Below are positions 1 to 12,327 of a DNA stretch of 64,000 bases, one piece after another (the first letter of the stretch is position 1; every line of letters begins with the position of its first letter). The stretch is taken from assembly GCA_028564705.1 (NCBI GenBank), contig JAPXFQ010002133.1, forward strand, positions 124,001-188,000, in the 5' to 3' direction. The position numbers and the translations under genes are program-made. Under the pieces are notes generated by a model. It did not search any database. It saw only the letters and a list, made by a program, of their open reading frames with translations, and was not told where the DNA came from. Source of the stretch: Apricaphanius iberus. Its lineage: Eukaryota > Chordata > Actinopteri > Cyprinodontiformes > Aphaniidae.

Positions 1-3000
1 TAATCTACAGTGAAACCAAACTAAATCAAACGGAGTAATATTCACATTTTCATAAATTTTAACATTTGTAATCTCTTTTCGATATCAGCATTTTTTTTGG
101 GGGGGGCAGATGGGTTTGGGGGGCCCTAAATAACTGCGTAGTTCACTTCTGCTTTGGGCCGGCTCTGGAACACATACATATATCTTTTACTGAGGAATAG
201 AGAAAACTAGGATAGCAACAGTAAAGTGAAAAGCAGTAATAATAATCATAACATTTATGTAGTAATTGGGGATGTCGGATATAGTTTTTTTTTACCTATA
301 TGGGGTACAGATTAAATCTTAATTTCTAATATCGATCTAGACATCTAATTAAATGTTTAAATTTGCCCCAGGAATGCAGAAGCCCCTCGATGTTTTACCG
401 CACAAACAAAAATAGCTCAAAGACTAAAGATCTGATCTGTGCTAAAGAATTTCACGTATAATATTTTCGTTGTACGAAAGTAAGTTATAAAATATGTCAT
501 AAAAAAAGTAAATGCCGAAAAATACCAATGTTACATTTTAATGCCAATATCGGCCATTGATATTGGATATCCCCAATAGTAATTATATTATATATTACTA
601 TTATAGAGGGTATTAGAATGAAATATCCCCTTCTGTTCATACGTTGTTGATGTAACGTTAGCTGTGCAGCACAGCTGGCCCAGTAGGAGGTGAGAAAAGC
701 AGTGTAAAACGTATTGTATTCAATTGTTGATTCAGTTTTATCGCGTTTCAACCATTTAGAGAGAGAACTGTTGTTGTTTATGGAGAACCAAAACGGACAT
801 AATTAAAAAATAAAAGCAGAAATATATGTTGTTGTTTTTTCCCCCTTATAGGCTACATTCATTTTTGTCTAAAAACAATACGTTTTCCTTTTCCTTATAC
901 AGGAATTTTTATAAATATATATATATTTTTTGTTTTTCCTTTTCCATGTTATATGCGTTTTCATCAAGAGAAATATCTCTGTGCTTGGATCCTGCTCCTT
1001 CTTGTTAATTAACCAATAGTAGAGTATTTAGACCAAGAAGGACCGCCCTCCTCATTTGCATAATGGGGCAGAAATCCATAAGGTAAAATAAAAAGAGGAG
1101 ACGAGGGGAATGTAGAAACAAGGAATTCACTTTTAAGGAAATTTATTTTTTAATAGTCACGTTTGGTCCTCCACAGTTGTTAGCATTGATGTTAATATTA
1201 GTGCCTCCTAATATTAGTGCAATCTGTGATACTCTGGAATGAAGAGCTAAAGCACAAAATGTCCTCTTTTATACATTAATGAACATTCATATTCATCCCT
1301 CGTGGTAAAGTTATCATCCTGAGTTCCTAGCTTATATTCAGTACCATAAACAATGAAAATAATCTAATGTTATGACATATTTTATGAAGATATTATATAT
1401 TAATCACTTCTTGGAACAATAGTTGTTTAATAAAGTCGGGCGAATGTGTTTGTTTGGCAGCAATCTTTGGAAAAGAGCGGAAGCTGAAATATTTTCTCCC
1501 ATTTATGTTCATTTTTATCTGCCATGTAATGATTGAAGTGTTTTCTGTAGTTTAGGACATTCTGGCTGCTTGTTGGTCCGTGTTCAGCTCTCTTTGCTAG
1601 CTCTCAGTGGGTAAAAAACGATATTTTCATGTTTTATTCTTGTGTTTTGTGAATCGCTTTTCTTTCTGGAGCCCACGTTGTGGAACTGAAGCTTGTTTAC
1701 TTCGTTCATCCACCTGCCTCCTCTTGGTCATGCGAATCTTCTCCCTTAATGTCGCTCCTGTGACGCTGTGCGAACTCTTCTTTCTCCACCTTCTTGATGG
1801 TGATTTGAGGAAACGAGGAGTGGCACAGAACGCCGCGCCAAATCCATTCATAGGAAATTATTGGAGAGCGCAGAAAGGAGATGTTTTCAAGAGGTGACTG
1901 GGTTTGAGCCGTCATCACATCTTTTAAAGTGTGTGTGTGTGTCGTAGGAAAGCGGGGATGCTAATCAGTCGCAGATGGCGAGCAGAATCCCACTCTGCCT
2001 GTGTGTGAGTGTGTTCGTGTAGGGGTAAAAAACCGTCTGGGCTGGCTCGCTGCGTCCCAGGATCTCGAGACGAGGGCTGAAACACACTCCCAGTGAATGC
2101 GAGGAGGGCCGAGGCCTCGCGTGAGAACGATCCTCTCCGGCTCTTATTCAGAGGGGGGGGGGGTGTTTGCAGCAGTGTGTACTTCACTGACGGAGCCGGC
2201 TGCCAAACGTTTGCGCTCTCAGACTAAAAATGAGTCATGCCTACGAGGTCAAGCGGGACAAAAGTTGTTGTGATGGACCCAAATGTTGTTTTCCTTGCGG
2301 TAGCTAAAAGTTGGACATGATTAGTTTGTAGCTTATAGGTCTCTAACGCGATGCCAGGATGGTAAGGCATCAGCAATGAGCTTTGAGAGGCAATAGTTGC
2401 TGACCGGCAATCTGGCAAAGGTTACAAAAACCATTTCCAAACCATTTAAAGCTGGATCGTCCACCACACTGCTTCCAGGATGGGACAATCCAGGACATTT
2501 ACTCCAAGGTCAGAACCCGCAACATTTAGAAAAAAACGGGACAAACCCCCCCCCCCCAAGATTTCCAGCTCAAACCCAACAGGCCTGAGTTAGCACGATA
2601 AATGTTCAAATTCAAAACAACAAAGTTAGAGACACCGAAAAAATCAATACCTAATATTCTCCTTTGGACAGGTGAGATCAATATGGTGGAACTCTGAGCT
2701 TAATCAATCATCACCATTTATTCCATCTTTTCTAGGCCAAGAGCTAGTTGTTTTCTCAGGTTTATATCTTATGTTCAGTCATAGATAAGAACATGTAATT
2801 GACTAGCATGAACAATTATTAGCATTAAACAGTAAATTTATTGTTAAAAAACTAATATAATAAAAATACACTAATATTTACTACATCTAAACTAATAACA
2901 TGGATCAAAAATAAGAATGAATATTTCAGCAAACCAACGTCTCTTTCTCAGATTGAGGCAAGGAAATTGTATTTGTATTATTCAAAAACAAGGTAATTTC

Positions 3001-3100
3001 CATCAAGGTGGTATAGAAATAAAACGTATAATAAAAACATGAAAAGTACGACACAGAAACATTCAGCCTCACAGAAAGTCAAACAGCAATTAATAGTACA
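1..3100. other. Intergenic DNA, no recognised gene
   Basis: AT-rich to about 1.6 kb, then a more GC-rich stretch (1.6-2.2 kb) with a short TG run near 1929 and a G run near 2152. Open frames up to 96 codons on both strands show no domain. No splice-supported exon was recognised. Confidence 0.6.
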
Positions 3101-3119
3101 AAACACAAAATTATATTAG

Positions 3120-3560
3120 AATATCACTCAAAGTCAGCTCTAAACAGACGAATTTTAATTTTGCTTTAAAGCAGCTCTGAAGTCATCAGGAAGTTTGTTC
3201 CAGATATGAGGAGCATAGAAACTAAAAGCTGCTTCTCCATGTTTGGTTCTGGTTCTAGGGATGATTAGTAAACTAGAGTTGGAGGACCTGATTGGTCTGC
3301 TGGGTTGCTATGGTGACAGCAGGTCTTCATCATCCTTTGGTGCTAAACCGTTTAATGATTTATAAACTAGTAGGAGTATTTAGAAGTTTATTCTCTGAGC
3401 TACAGGGAGCCAGAGGAAGGACTTTAGAACTGGGTTGATGTGTTCGACTTTCCTGGTTCTAGTGAGAACACCAGCAGCAGCGTTAACTGTCTGATTGATT
3501 TTTTTAGGTAGACCTGTGAAGACGCTGTTAAAGTAATCAATCCGAGTTTTTCAAGGTAAT
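3120..3560. repeat. LINE-like or retroposon fragment of a common teleost type
   Basis: The stretch with TTGTTCCAGATATGAGGAGC and, further on, AGAACTGGGTTGATGTGTTC and TAGACCTGTGAAGACGCTGT resembles an abundant interspersed repeat of teleost genomes that I recall as LINE-associated. The class is assigned from memory and is uncertain. It carries stops in all frames. Confidence 0.45.
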
Positions 3561-4439
3561 ATTTCGTCTTAACAGAGGAAGGAGAAAAAATGGTTTCACT
3601 TTTGTACTGATGCAGTCTAAGGTAAGCAGAGAAAACATCGCTCACTCTCCGCATTTCAGACAGGATGGCGTTCCAGGTGTTTAGCGCCCTCTCTCTCTTT
3701 ACCCTGCTGAAGGCCCATCATCCTTAAGATAATAACCAGCGTTTGAATGGAACGAATCTTTTAGACCCCAGGCAGAAATCTGTCTGTACAGCAGTAGATG
3801 AAGGTTGAAACGTTTCCCTGATTAAGTCATACTAGAGGTCCCCAGTTGAGGTGGCTTTGGGTGAATCATCTGTTGGATGGTGACGCTTAACTCTCTCTTC
3901 TTTGAATTCTTTACTGTGTTGTTCTTTCAGGGTTTCCTACTTTAAAAACCTCTATGTTGAATTTCCCATTTAAAATACCACATCTATTTCAGGTTGTATG
4001 CTATACGATGTGATGGCATTGACCCCTAATCCTCTAGTGACAACCTTCAGCTAAACTTATATTACGGACTCAGATGTCCTTGATGAAGCAACATGTCCAG
4101 AAAGTACCCAAAGTTTGTTGAAGTTACCAAAATAACTCCTTAGAATGTCACATTCATGAGATTCACCATAATTAAATATATTCAAAGCTAAGAAATGCTG
4201 CTGAAAACTGTTTATACCAACTGTTGGGTGGAAGGTTGATGATTTCAGACCCCTCTATGTTCAGCTTTCTAATGTAAGAGCATTCAGCTTAAGCTTGGCT
4301 CAAACTGAGTAACCAACATCCTGATGACCCCAACCAAAGCAACAAACCTATGGTTGGGTGTTGGGGCCAAAATTAAGACCTTTTCGGTGGCTACTTCCAA
4401 TCTGGAGCCAGCTACTGATCGCATAATGTTATGCTTCGT

Positions 4440-4830
4440 TCCATTTACCTCAAAAGTCGGAGCTGCACTTGACGTCATGTTCTAGTTAAGAGAGTTGCAG
4501 TTAATGAAGTCGAATAAGTCGGGATTTCAACATGGCGACGCCGTGGTAGCCATACTTGGTAGTACTTTCCACATACAACCAAAACCTTTGTTCTAAGCTT
4601 AGAGCTGCAGACTCTACATGTAGCAGTGTTTATAGACGCACTCTTACCAGTGTGTCTTGTACAACAAACATGCTTCCACCACAGCCACTGTTGTTGACAC
4701 AATGGGCGGCCATATTGAAAGTCAAAGTCTGAGAAAGGGGGAAAAAAATCTGACCCTCTCGGTCGGAATTTCTGAGTTCTGACTTTAAGTGGAGCAGCAA
4801 CTCTACATTTTGCATGTCTTGGATACTGAT
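4440..4830. repeat. Interspersed-repeat-like block
   Basis: It contains short phrases such as AAAGTCGGAGCTG, GGGATTTCAACATGGC and TCGGAATTTCTGAGTTCTGA that look like a degraded mobile-element copy. A long minus-strand open frame over it (4475-4930) has no known domain. The flanking 3.6-4.4 kb shows nothing recognisable. Confidence 0.3.
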
Positions 4831-5560
4831 GCAGAAAAGAGTTGTATATATGTTTTATATTAAAACAAATGTTTTTACAGAGTATCTTTGCTTTTTTTTT
4901 GCTTTTCCAATATGCTAACTTCGACAACATGCAGTGGATCCCTGCCTATTTCAAAACCTTTTTCTTATGTGAAATATTGGAAAGAAAATGCAGCTTTAGA
5001 AGCTGGAATGCTGATGTACGATGCCAGCTGACTCACTATTGGCCTGCGTCCGCAAAGCAGCCAATCCAGGAGCGCCATTTATTTTTATGCTGCTTCTGAT
5101 TGGCTGAACCCTCAAGAGTGAAAATAAGGAAAACTGTAAACAATCGCTTCTGTGGTAGACTTTGTTCATGGAACGTATCAATGTATATCAAGGTATATAT
5201 GGTGTGTAACTTATTTAAAAAGGCATTTTATAAGTGTTTCTGGGAAAGTCTCAAGTATTTGGAGATTTTAAATTGTCAAGGGCAGCTGTGGACTAATATT
5301 GTGCATATTAGATATGTGCAAGGCAGCCGGTATTTGTATTTGTTGGGGGGGGGTTATTTGTATTTGAGTACAATTCAAAAATAGGCATAAAAGTCAATTT
5401 TTTCTCACATTACACTTCTAATTTAAGTTATTATCCATTTTAATAATATATATCAATATTGCTTGATCTTTCAATGAACATGTACAGGAACGTCATTGAA
5501 AAGAGACCAAAATAAAGGCCACTGTGGCCACAAAACCTTTAAAAAAAGAACAGTTGGGGC

Positions 5561-5765
5561 TAGGGCTGCACGATTCTGTCCAAAAAAATAATCACGATTA
5601 TTTGGATCAATATTGTAATCACGATTATTAATCACGATCATTCATCAAGTCCTGTAAAATATCTATTTTTATTGCACCAATTATAAACTTTTAGAATTTT
5701 TGGTGAAAAATAAAACTTTAGATTAGATGATTAATAATGCAAAAAAAAACTAACAAAAAACAAAC

Positions 5766-5796
<31 letters not shown>

Positions 5797-6380
5797 AGTA
5801 AAAGCTAAATATTTTATTGCAGAGTGCAATCTCAAGTGTAATTTATGGGAAACAATTACAGCTTATACAGAAAAGGCTTTTGACATTCCCTGCATCCAAA
5901 TCCTTAGTATTTACTATATGCTACTTAGCAACTATTACTCGCCGGTTAATGTATTAAGCAAACGATCGCGTAATAGGCATGAAATCAGACGTACTGCTCC
6001 ACCATTTTGCATGTCCTTTGACCCGTATGACTTCTGTTGACCCAGATGTTTACGTTACGTTCGCCTGTGGTCCCGCCTCCTCTAGCCGTTATTTTGTCTG
6101 GTTAAACGTTTAATCAGTCAAAAAACAATTACAGTAATCAGTAACATCGCGTCACGTACATTTATCTGCGAAATTGCGGCGGTGTCAATGGTTAACAGTT
6201 CGTCTGTAGCCATTTTTAGCTAGGTCCTTCTTCTTCTTCTTCTTCTTCTATGATTTCGGGGTGTCCGCTGCATTGTGGGATAGCGTAGCATCCACCGGCT
6301 GCTTACTGTGGCGGTAATACACTTTCGGGAACTTTCTGCTTACTAGTCACGATCAATTTCCGATTAATTGTGCAGCCCTA
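5561..6380. mobile_element. Non-autonomous hAT-type transposon with perfect 8-bp target duplication
   Basis: The 820-bp element starts TAGGGCTGCACGATT and ends AATTGTGCAGCCCTA, near-perfect terminal inverted repeats. GTTGGGGC flanks it exactly on both sides (5553-5560 and 6381-6388). The related block at 12.3-13.3 kb has the same flank uninterrupted with a single GTTGGGGC (12955-12962), that is, the empty site. Eight-base duplications and CAGCCCTA ends are typical of hAT elements. No transposase frame is present. It contains an AT repeat and a CTT repeat. Confidence 0.92.
5770..5797. repeat. (AT)n microsatellite within the hAT element
   Basis: Fourteen or so uninterrupted AT units. A (CTT)n run also lies near 6227-6249 in the same element. 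Confidence 0.9.
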
Positions 6381-7029
6381 GTTGGGGCACAGTTGTACGC
6401 CATAAAGACTTATGGATAAAGCCCAGTTTATGCTTCTCCAAACTCAAATTTACACTCAGACGTAGACGTATCGACGAAGACGTTTTTCATTTATGGTTCT
6501 CCGTTTTTTTTTTTTTTCACTCTCTATTGTTTTTTCAGCGTTGCCCGACCAGGACAGCGGGGGGCGCTACGTTTTCATGGCGTCTCTGCCTACTATCACA
6601 GCATCGTTTCAGGTTTTTTTCTAGGCTTGTGAACGCATTTCCTTCTCAAGGAGCAATGAACGACATAAAGTAAGTTCTGATTAAGCTGTAAAGCTTCTTA
6701 CTAGAGGTGAGGATTACAGAATCCTCTAGAAACACATGGAAACAAACACAGCAGACTTTTTTGTTGCTTTCCTACACCTCATTGTGTTCAAAATCGCCAA
6801 ACGAACAGATTAGATAAATTATCCTTTCAATATAAAGCATATTGTGGCCAAACACGGCATTAACTACTGATTACAGCGACTATAGAGCCTCGTTCTGTTG
6901 AGATAATCTCTGGCTGTTACTGAAACTGATCAATCAGATGCAGACGCTCTCCGTCGAACGGCGACAGATAGTTAAAAACTGGGGCTCTTCTCCGTGCGTT
7001 CTTGCGTAGGTAAACTGCCCTTAACGTGT

Positions 7030-8990
7030 TCGTGTTAATTGTAGAAGCTTTCTGTTGTACGTTATTGTTTGTGCCCTACATGTAGCCGTGCTCCTTATTT
7101 GTCCTTTGACTTATGTTGTTTTCAGTGTTCGGTGGTTATTGTCCGCGCACCATCATAGAGACGGCGCTGCACGGGAATTACGTTTCTGCCTCGACTCTCT
7201 TTATCGTGTGTGAGGAGGGCAAGCAAACTTTTTTTTTCTCGTGATTCTAGTGATGTTGCTTGCTCTGTGACACAAATTTTTCATAAAACATTTGTTTGGA
7301 ATAAGCAGTATAAAGAGAAAGTTATTTGTGGTTTTCTGAATACGCTATTATTTTATTAATCATGCTTGATGTGGTGTTGGAGGACATTAAATTGTTGGGG
7401 GGAAAAAGACACTTTATGCATTTCGGATCGGGATAATGTATGTCAACCATTTTTTTGGATCAACTTCATAGTAAATCTATTAGCCTCCTCAATGCTAAAT
7501 CCAGTAAGTCATCTCATTTGTTAGCGCTGGCTGCTTAATTAACTAATTCTGGCTTCAGATTACCCTTCTTTGACTAAGACGTAGCCTCGGCGGGGTGCGC
7601 AATAGTCCTAATTTTGGCCCTTATTCCACACCATACACATCTATAACGTAGTGGCTGAAAAAGAAAATGATTTAGCTGTTGCGCTGGTCAAACAGAGCTC
7701 AACATTAAGAAACTGTGATGCAGTGAGTAAACTGACCAGACGTTTCCCCGCAGCAATGTGAGAGATTGATAAACTTCCTCTGGGAGTTCCTGCCGCTAAA
7801 GGTGGTGTTGAATCATGGGTGTACTTTTTTTTTTTTAACATGACTGTTGATCATTAATCGCTGTTAGAAAAAAGGTGACATAACATTTTCCCTCACGCTC
7901 CTGACAGCAGCTGCGGCGGTTTGTTTTGTGACCAGAGTGTTTTTTCGATCTGAACAGTCCGATGAGTCAGAAGTTATGAAAACGAAGACGGATCCACCAC
8001 CAAAACTCCCAAAACAGAGGATTTTCCATGAAGGCATCATTTCCAACAAACACAAGTCATGGTAGCTCATAGCTTTTGTTTCACGCTAACACTTTCTCAC
8101 ATGTCTTAAAAGAACGACTGGCCTGAAGTGTAACACCGTACGCGCTAAAGGCCAGAACTGAGAGCGTTGGTATGTTTTTACTCTCCTCTGAACCGCTGAA
8201 TCCCAGAAATTACACGTTTTGTTCTCCTGGAGATTTTTATTTTTGCTGAGAATGAGTCATGAAATCTTCAAGGTCTAAGATGAAAACCTTTGAGAACATT
8301 CACCCGCATGCGTAACCAGATCACTGGAGCCTACTGGGAGCTGCCCATTACACAACCACTAATACTAACAGGGACTGTCTCCAGCTTTGCCCTTTCATCT
8401 TCCTCTCTGGTTTGTTCTTCTTGCTAAACGCTCTGACGCTTGTCTGGTTTTGTTTCTACATATTTGAATCTGATACGGCAGAAACAAACCCTCTAATGTC
8501 CCCCCCATGAAACGCTCGACTCTGATGCTGACTGGCAGCGCAGCACGCGGGGGTTTGATATCTGAGGAATGAAGTGGGAGGACAGAATGTTGTAGCTACA
8601 CATCAATAATCCCTATGAATGATCTATTTTTGTTGTTTTGGGTTTGATTGAGGAAGGATCTTCCAGATAACCGCTGCATGTTTCTACACCCAGACGTCCA
8701 AGAGGAGATAAGATGTTCTGGTCTGTCTGTCTGACTCGGAGCTGTGAGTTTTCTCATATTCCTGTTTCCGGTATATCGCTCACAGCATCAGGAATTCCAG
8801 AAGTGCATCAGAGACCAGAATCACCAAACAAAGACGTTTTCCCACAGTGCTCAAGAAAAGGTTCAGGTTGAAGGAAGGAAACTTTGCTGCTGACACTCTT
8901 TATTTCCAGCTGGGAGATTATTTTACAGTTTGGTAACATTTTTGATCCAACGGCGTGATGCTGAACTATGATTGGGACAGATTTGAGCTT
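7030..8990. other. Intergenic DNA, nothing recognised
   Basis: No domain-bearing open frame, RNA gene or clear repeat terminus was seen. Frames at 7641-7841 and 7864-8070 on the minus strand are short and featureless. Confidence 0.5.
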
Positions 8991-9039
8991 TCACTATGAT
9001 CTCTGCAACCTATGAATCCACACATATCATTCTAATGTG

Positions 9040-9270
9040 CTCATATCGATTAGGTAACAGATACCAAGAACCGATACTTGAAAGGTGGAAACTCTGCAAT
9101 TATTTTACAAAAAAAAACAATTTTCCACTTGAGATTTTAGTTCTGTGGTCGTTTTTATTAATATTCTATAAACTTCTCTTCCAATTTATTGCATTTTTAT
9201 GTATGGTAGAAGTAGTGGCATTAGCACTCTGTATCCGCACACTAAGTTCAGAGTATTGGTTTGAGAAGAA
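9040..9270 (-). mobile_element. Degraded copy of a GATACC/GGTATC hAT-like repeat
   Basis: ACAGATACCAAGAACCGATA followed by CTTGAAAGGTGGAAA is the reverse complement of part of the 35002-35302 element, with further similarity near 9225-9265. Ends are not intact. Confidence 0.5.
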
Positions 9271-9391
9271 AAGTTTTATCGCTGCATCACTACTGCAAAC
9301 AATAACTGTGTTATAAAAATTAGACAAATGTATCGAGGAGATTGTGTTAAAACGTCTAAGCTAAGTTAAAAGAAAGTTTTAAATATGTTAA

Positions 9392-9812
9392 TACAGTGCA
9401 GGCCAAAAGTTTGAATGTAGTATGAATGAACACATATGGAATTATGTAGTACTTTTACAAAAAAGGGTGAAATAACCTGTCCTCCAAAGTCAGCGGCCCT
9501 GAACCCAATGGAGATGATTCTGGGTGAGCAGAACCGCAGAGTGAAGGCAAAAGGGCCAACAAGTACTAAGCATCTCTGGGAACTCCTTCTACACTGTTGG
9601 AAAACCATTTCTGGTGACTAGAAGCTCAAGAGAATGCAACGCAGGAATCAGAGCAAAAGGGTGGCTACTTTGAGGAATCTAAAATATAACATGTATTCAG
9701 TTATTTCACATACAGTAATTCAAGACATCATGTGTTCATTCATAGTTTTGATGCCCTTAATTGAGAGTCTACAATGTAGTGATGAAAATAAAGAAAATTT
9801 ATTTCTAAAACT
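9392..9812 (+). pseudogene. Tc1/mariner transposon remnant with transposase C-terminal fragment
   Basis: The left end TACAGTGCAGGCCAAAAGTT is a known teleost Tc1 terminus. Internally a frame from ~9487 reads SAALNPMEMILGEQNRRVKA and then KHLWELLLHCW, matching the Tc1 transposase C-terminus around the third catalytic residue (the Glu of NP-I/M-E). A stop (9619) interrupts it, and the DNA-binding and first two catalytic parts are absent. The 3' flank (AATCAGAGCAAAAGGGTGGC, then GTGTTCATTCATAGTTTTGA) also matches such elements. It is dead. Confidence 0.85.
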
Positions 9813-9845
9813 AAATCTAAATGTACAATAAATGTGAAGACAAAA

Positions 9846-9970
9846 TAAACCCTGCAGCTGGGTGGCCTTGGGTTAGAAATCCCAGCATGGCGTCTGTCTG
9901 TATAGACTTTCCATGTTATCCCTGTGCATCTGTGGGTTCTCTCTGGGTACTCTGAGTTCTCCTGCAGGAA
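9846..9970 (+). repeat. SINE-like interspersed repeat fragment
   Basis: GGTTAGAAATCCCAGCATGG, then GACTTTCCATGTTATCCCTG and GTGGGTTCTCTCTGGGTACT, follow the order of a very common fish repeat (correct-phase B-box-like start, then a conserved region). Class assigned from memory. Confidence 0.5.
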
Positions 9971-10261
9971 GTCTTCAAACAGGCAGCACTGAATCCATGT
10001 TAGCTACTGACTTAATTCTTACTTTAAACCGCACAGGTGTTATAAAATCTCTATTGTAGCTGATTGAAAGGCTACATCAGTCTATATAATGCATATAAAT
10101 ATTATCAGTTTGAAAAATTAATTCTAAAATCAGTTCCATCATATGAATTACTCTCAAAACACCAAATTTACCTCAACATGAATTCATACTTACAGTGGAA
10201 ACCGTCTTTGGATTACCACAGAAGCCAACATCCACAGTCTTCCTTATCTTTGCTCTTTCAC

Positions 10262-10385
10262 GTTTAGCCAATCAGTGCAAACCAAAATAAATGGCACTCC
10301 TGGATTGGCTGCTTTTCAGACACCAGCCAATAGCGTGTCAGGTAGCATTATTTTTATACATTTCAGCTTCCCAAGCTGGATTTTC
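10262..10385 (-). repeat. Inverted partial copy of repeat part A
   Basis: The stretch with CCTGGATTGGCTGCTTTTCA and ACACCAGCCAATAGCGTGTC is the reverse complement of the segment near 5000-5100 with moderate divergence. A related copy lies at 22382-22500. It contains a TAGCGTG string (an XRE core) that is part of the repeat. Confidence 0.6.
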
Positions 10386-10674
10386 TTTAGATTTCTTTCA
10401 GATACGCTCTTTAGTGGGTAGTCGAATTTTCCAAGAGTAAATTTGAGTTACGGTCAACAACAAAAAATTAGCAAATAATCAACGGCCAATTAGATCAGAT
10501 GGCAACTGTTCTTTAAATGTAATCATCCTATTAAAACTGCTTTCATGTTAACTCAGGTTGCCTGATAATAAAATTGGCTTCATCTGAAACATTCAAATGC
10601 AACAAAAGAACAAGAACCAACACTTTTTCTCAGCACTGTATAATTTCTCAGCTGAGATGTTTTAGTAAAATTGT

Positions 10675-10735
10675 CTTGAATTGCCTTGCAAGTGTGCTAT
10701 ATAAATAAAATTGCCTTGCCTAAAAAATAATGTTT
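10675..10735 (+). repeat. Retroposon 3' tail
   Basis: GTGCTATATAAATAAAATTG followed by CCTTGCC is the typical 3' end of teleost L2/RTE-like retroposons. The rest of the element is not recognisable. Confidence 0.5.
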
Positions 10736-10739
10736 AACC

Positions 10740-12327
10740 AGGTTTCTGTGGTTTAAAAAAAAGGAAGCAAACTCCTACTTCGCTCTTCAAGTCATTGACA
10801 GTCTGCAAGCGATTAAAATTCCTATAGATCCTTTCATACCGTCAGAATCAGCTGCTGCTGCAGAAATCAGCTCATCAAAACCAGATGTTTTTACATGTTT
10901 CATAATGAAACACATAACTTGTTGACACACACATCTGCTCTCTGTCTCCCAGCAGAAGGAATATGGTTTCATCTCAGACATAGAACCGCTTTTAGTCATA
11001 ATTTACGGCTGTAATCTTATAAATATTTCGGTTTCAGTAGATTTTCTGGACCCTGGGTGTTGTTTTTTTATATCATGCAAACTTAATTCAAATTTCCCTG
11101 TGATCATGTTCAATTCATGTCTATTTCTGAGATGGGGAAGTAAGATAACAAGACAGGGGTATCGGGACTACATTAAGTGGAATATTTGGTTTTTTGTACA
11201 GGCATTTCCATATATAGCATTAATAGACATTTTCCATTGAGAGGACAGAATGTGGCACATCGATGCTCCTGATAATCGATTAGCTAATTTACGATATGCA
11301 ACCTGATTCATTCAAATTTCTTGCCAACCTTTTTGTGAAACGATGTTCTTGTGTTGGCTTTAAAATAAAACGTTTGCTGGGAATTCAGCCTCAGCAGGAA
11401 GTAATTAAGAGGCGAACAGTAAAAACCTGAAAACTTCCATCTGTATATCATAACGATTTGAATATCTTCGGATTGGGATTTGCATGTAACAAACATCAAA
11501 GGCACATCCAAATTCACATGCAACTGCTTTTTGCCTGATAACTCGGAAACCTGAGCTGGATAAACATGAATAGTGGTTATCCGAGAGAACCTGGGGGTAA
11601 AGTTCACTTAGAGGACCATTAGACTGTGCAAAAACTCTTGATTTAGACCTCTTTTATTTATATTTTCTTTAAAAACTGATCTGAACTGGTGAAGGAGGGC
11701 ATCACACAGCTCACGTAGATTTATTTCACTTTTTTATTAATCAGATAAATAAATAAAAAAACGAAAATAAACATATCATGAGCTCATCATCTCTCTTAAA
11801 GGGATAATTCCTAAATGGTCACAGCCTCAAACAAGGTATCAAAAAACTCCAGATCAACCCGATAATATTCTCTTGTGAAAGTTTTGATGAAATATCCTCT
11901 AATTGCCCCATGTTGATGTGAACATTTTGGGTTTGAGTTGTTTCATTTTGCATCCAAACTCAATGCAACATGACACCATTCATCCACAGCAAATCGGATC
12001 GATACCTGCTAAAAGTTTCATTCATTCTGAAACTTAGCTTTTAACGTAAAATACTTCTATGATGAGAGACATGGACCAAAGCAATGGACCCCAAATTGCC
12101 TCCCAGTTGCAAAAAGACACAACGGGCAAAAAAAATACTTATACTAATACTTTTTTTTTTAACGCTGAGGTGCATCTTAGCGTTGGTTATCACCAAAAAA
12201 AGCTCACCTCATACCCTGTTAGATTATTTTTTATCCTGTTTTTAACTAGCTTAGCGACAGAACAAATGCTGAAGTTGAATTTTCTGGCATGTTTTTTTGA
12301 GCCCAAGGCAGCCTTCGCCTGTGAATC
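10740..12327. other. Intergenic DNA, nothing recognised
   Basis: AT-rich, with short featureless open frames on both strands and no clear repeat terminus. Confidence 0.5.

Larger units (their letters stand above)
4907..7030 (+). repeat. Repeat block A+B, copy 1 (interrupted by a hAT element)
   Basis: Positions 4907-5560 (part A) and 6389-7030 (part B) match 12328-13340 in the same order and orientation at roughly 93% identity by eye, including runs of identity around the string TGTATATCAAGGTATATATG. Part B begins near AGTTTATGCTTCTCC, which resembles a terminal inverted repeat seen at the other end of a later copy (48663-48680). A DNA-transposon origin (PIF/Harbinger-like) is a guess. Part B also recurs near 17.0-17.3 kb (minus) and 48.2-48.7 kb (plus). 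Confidence 0.75.

Noticed and set aside
1050..1095. Octamer ATTTGCAT near an A/T-rich box as a promoter
   Set aside because: No open frame or RNA gene follows it, and short motifs like this occur by chance.
10328..10334. TAGCGTG as an XRE (also at 22452)
   Set aside because: Both lie in copies of the same repeat and are isolated, so they are weaker candidates than the intron-1 cluster.
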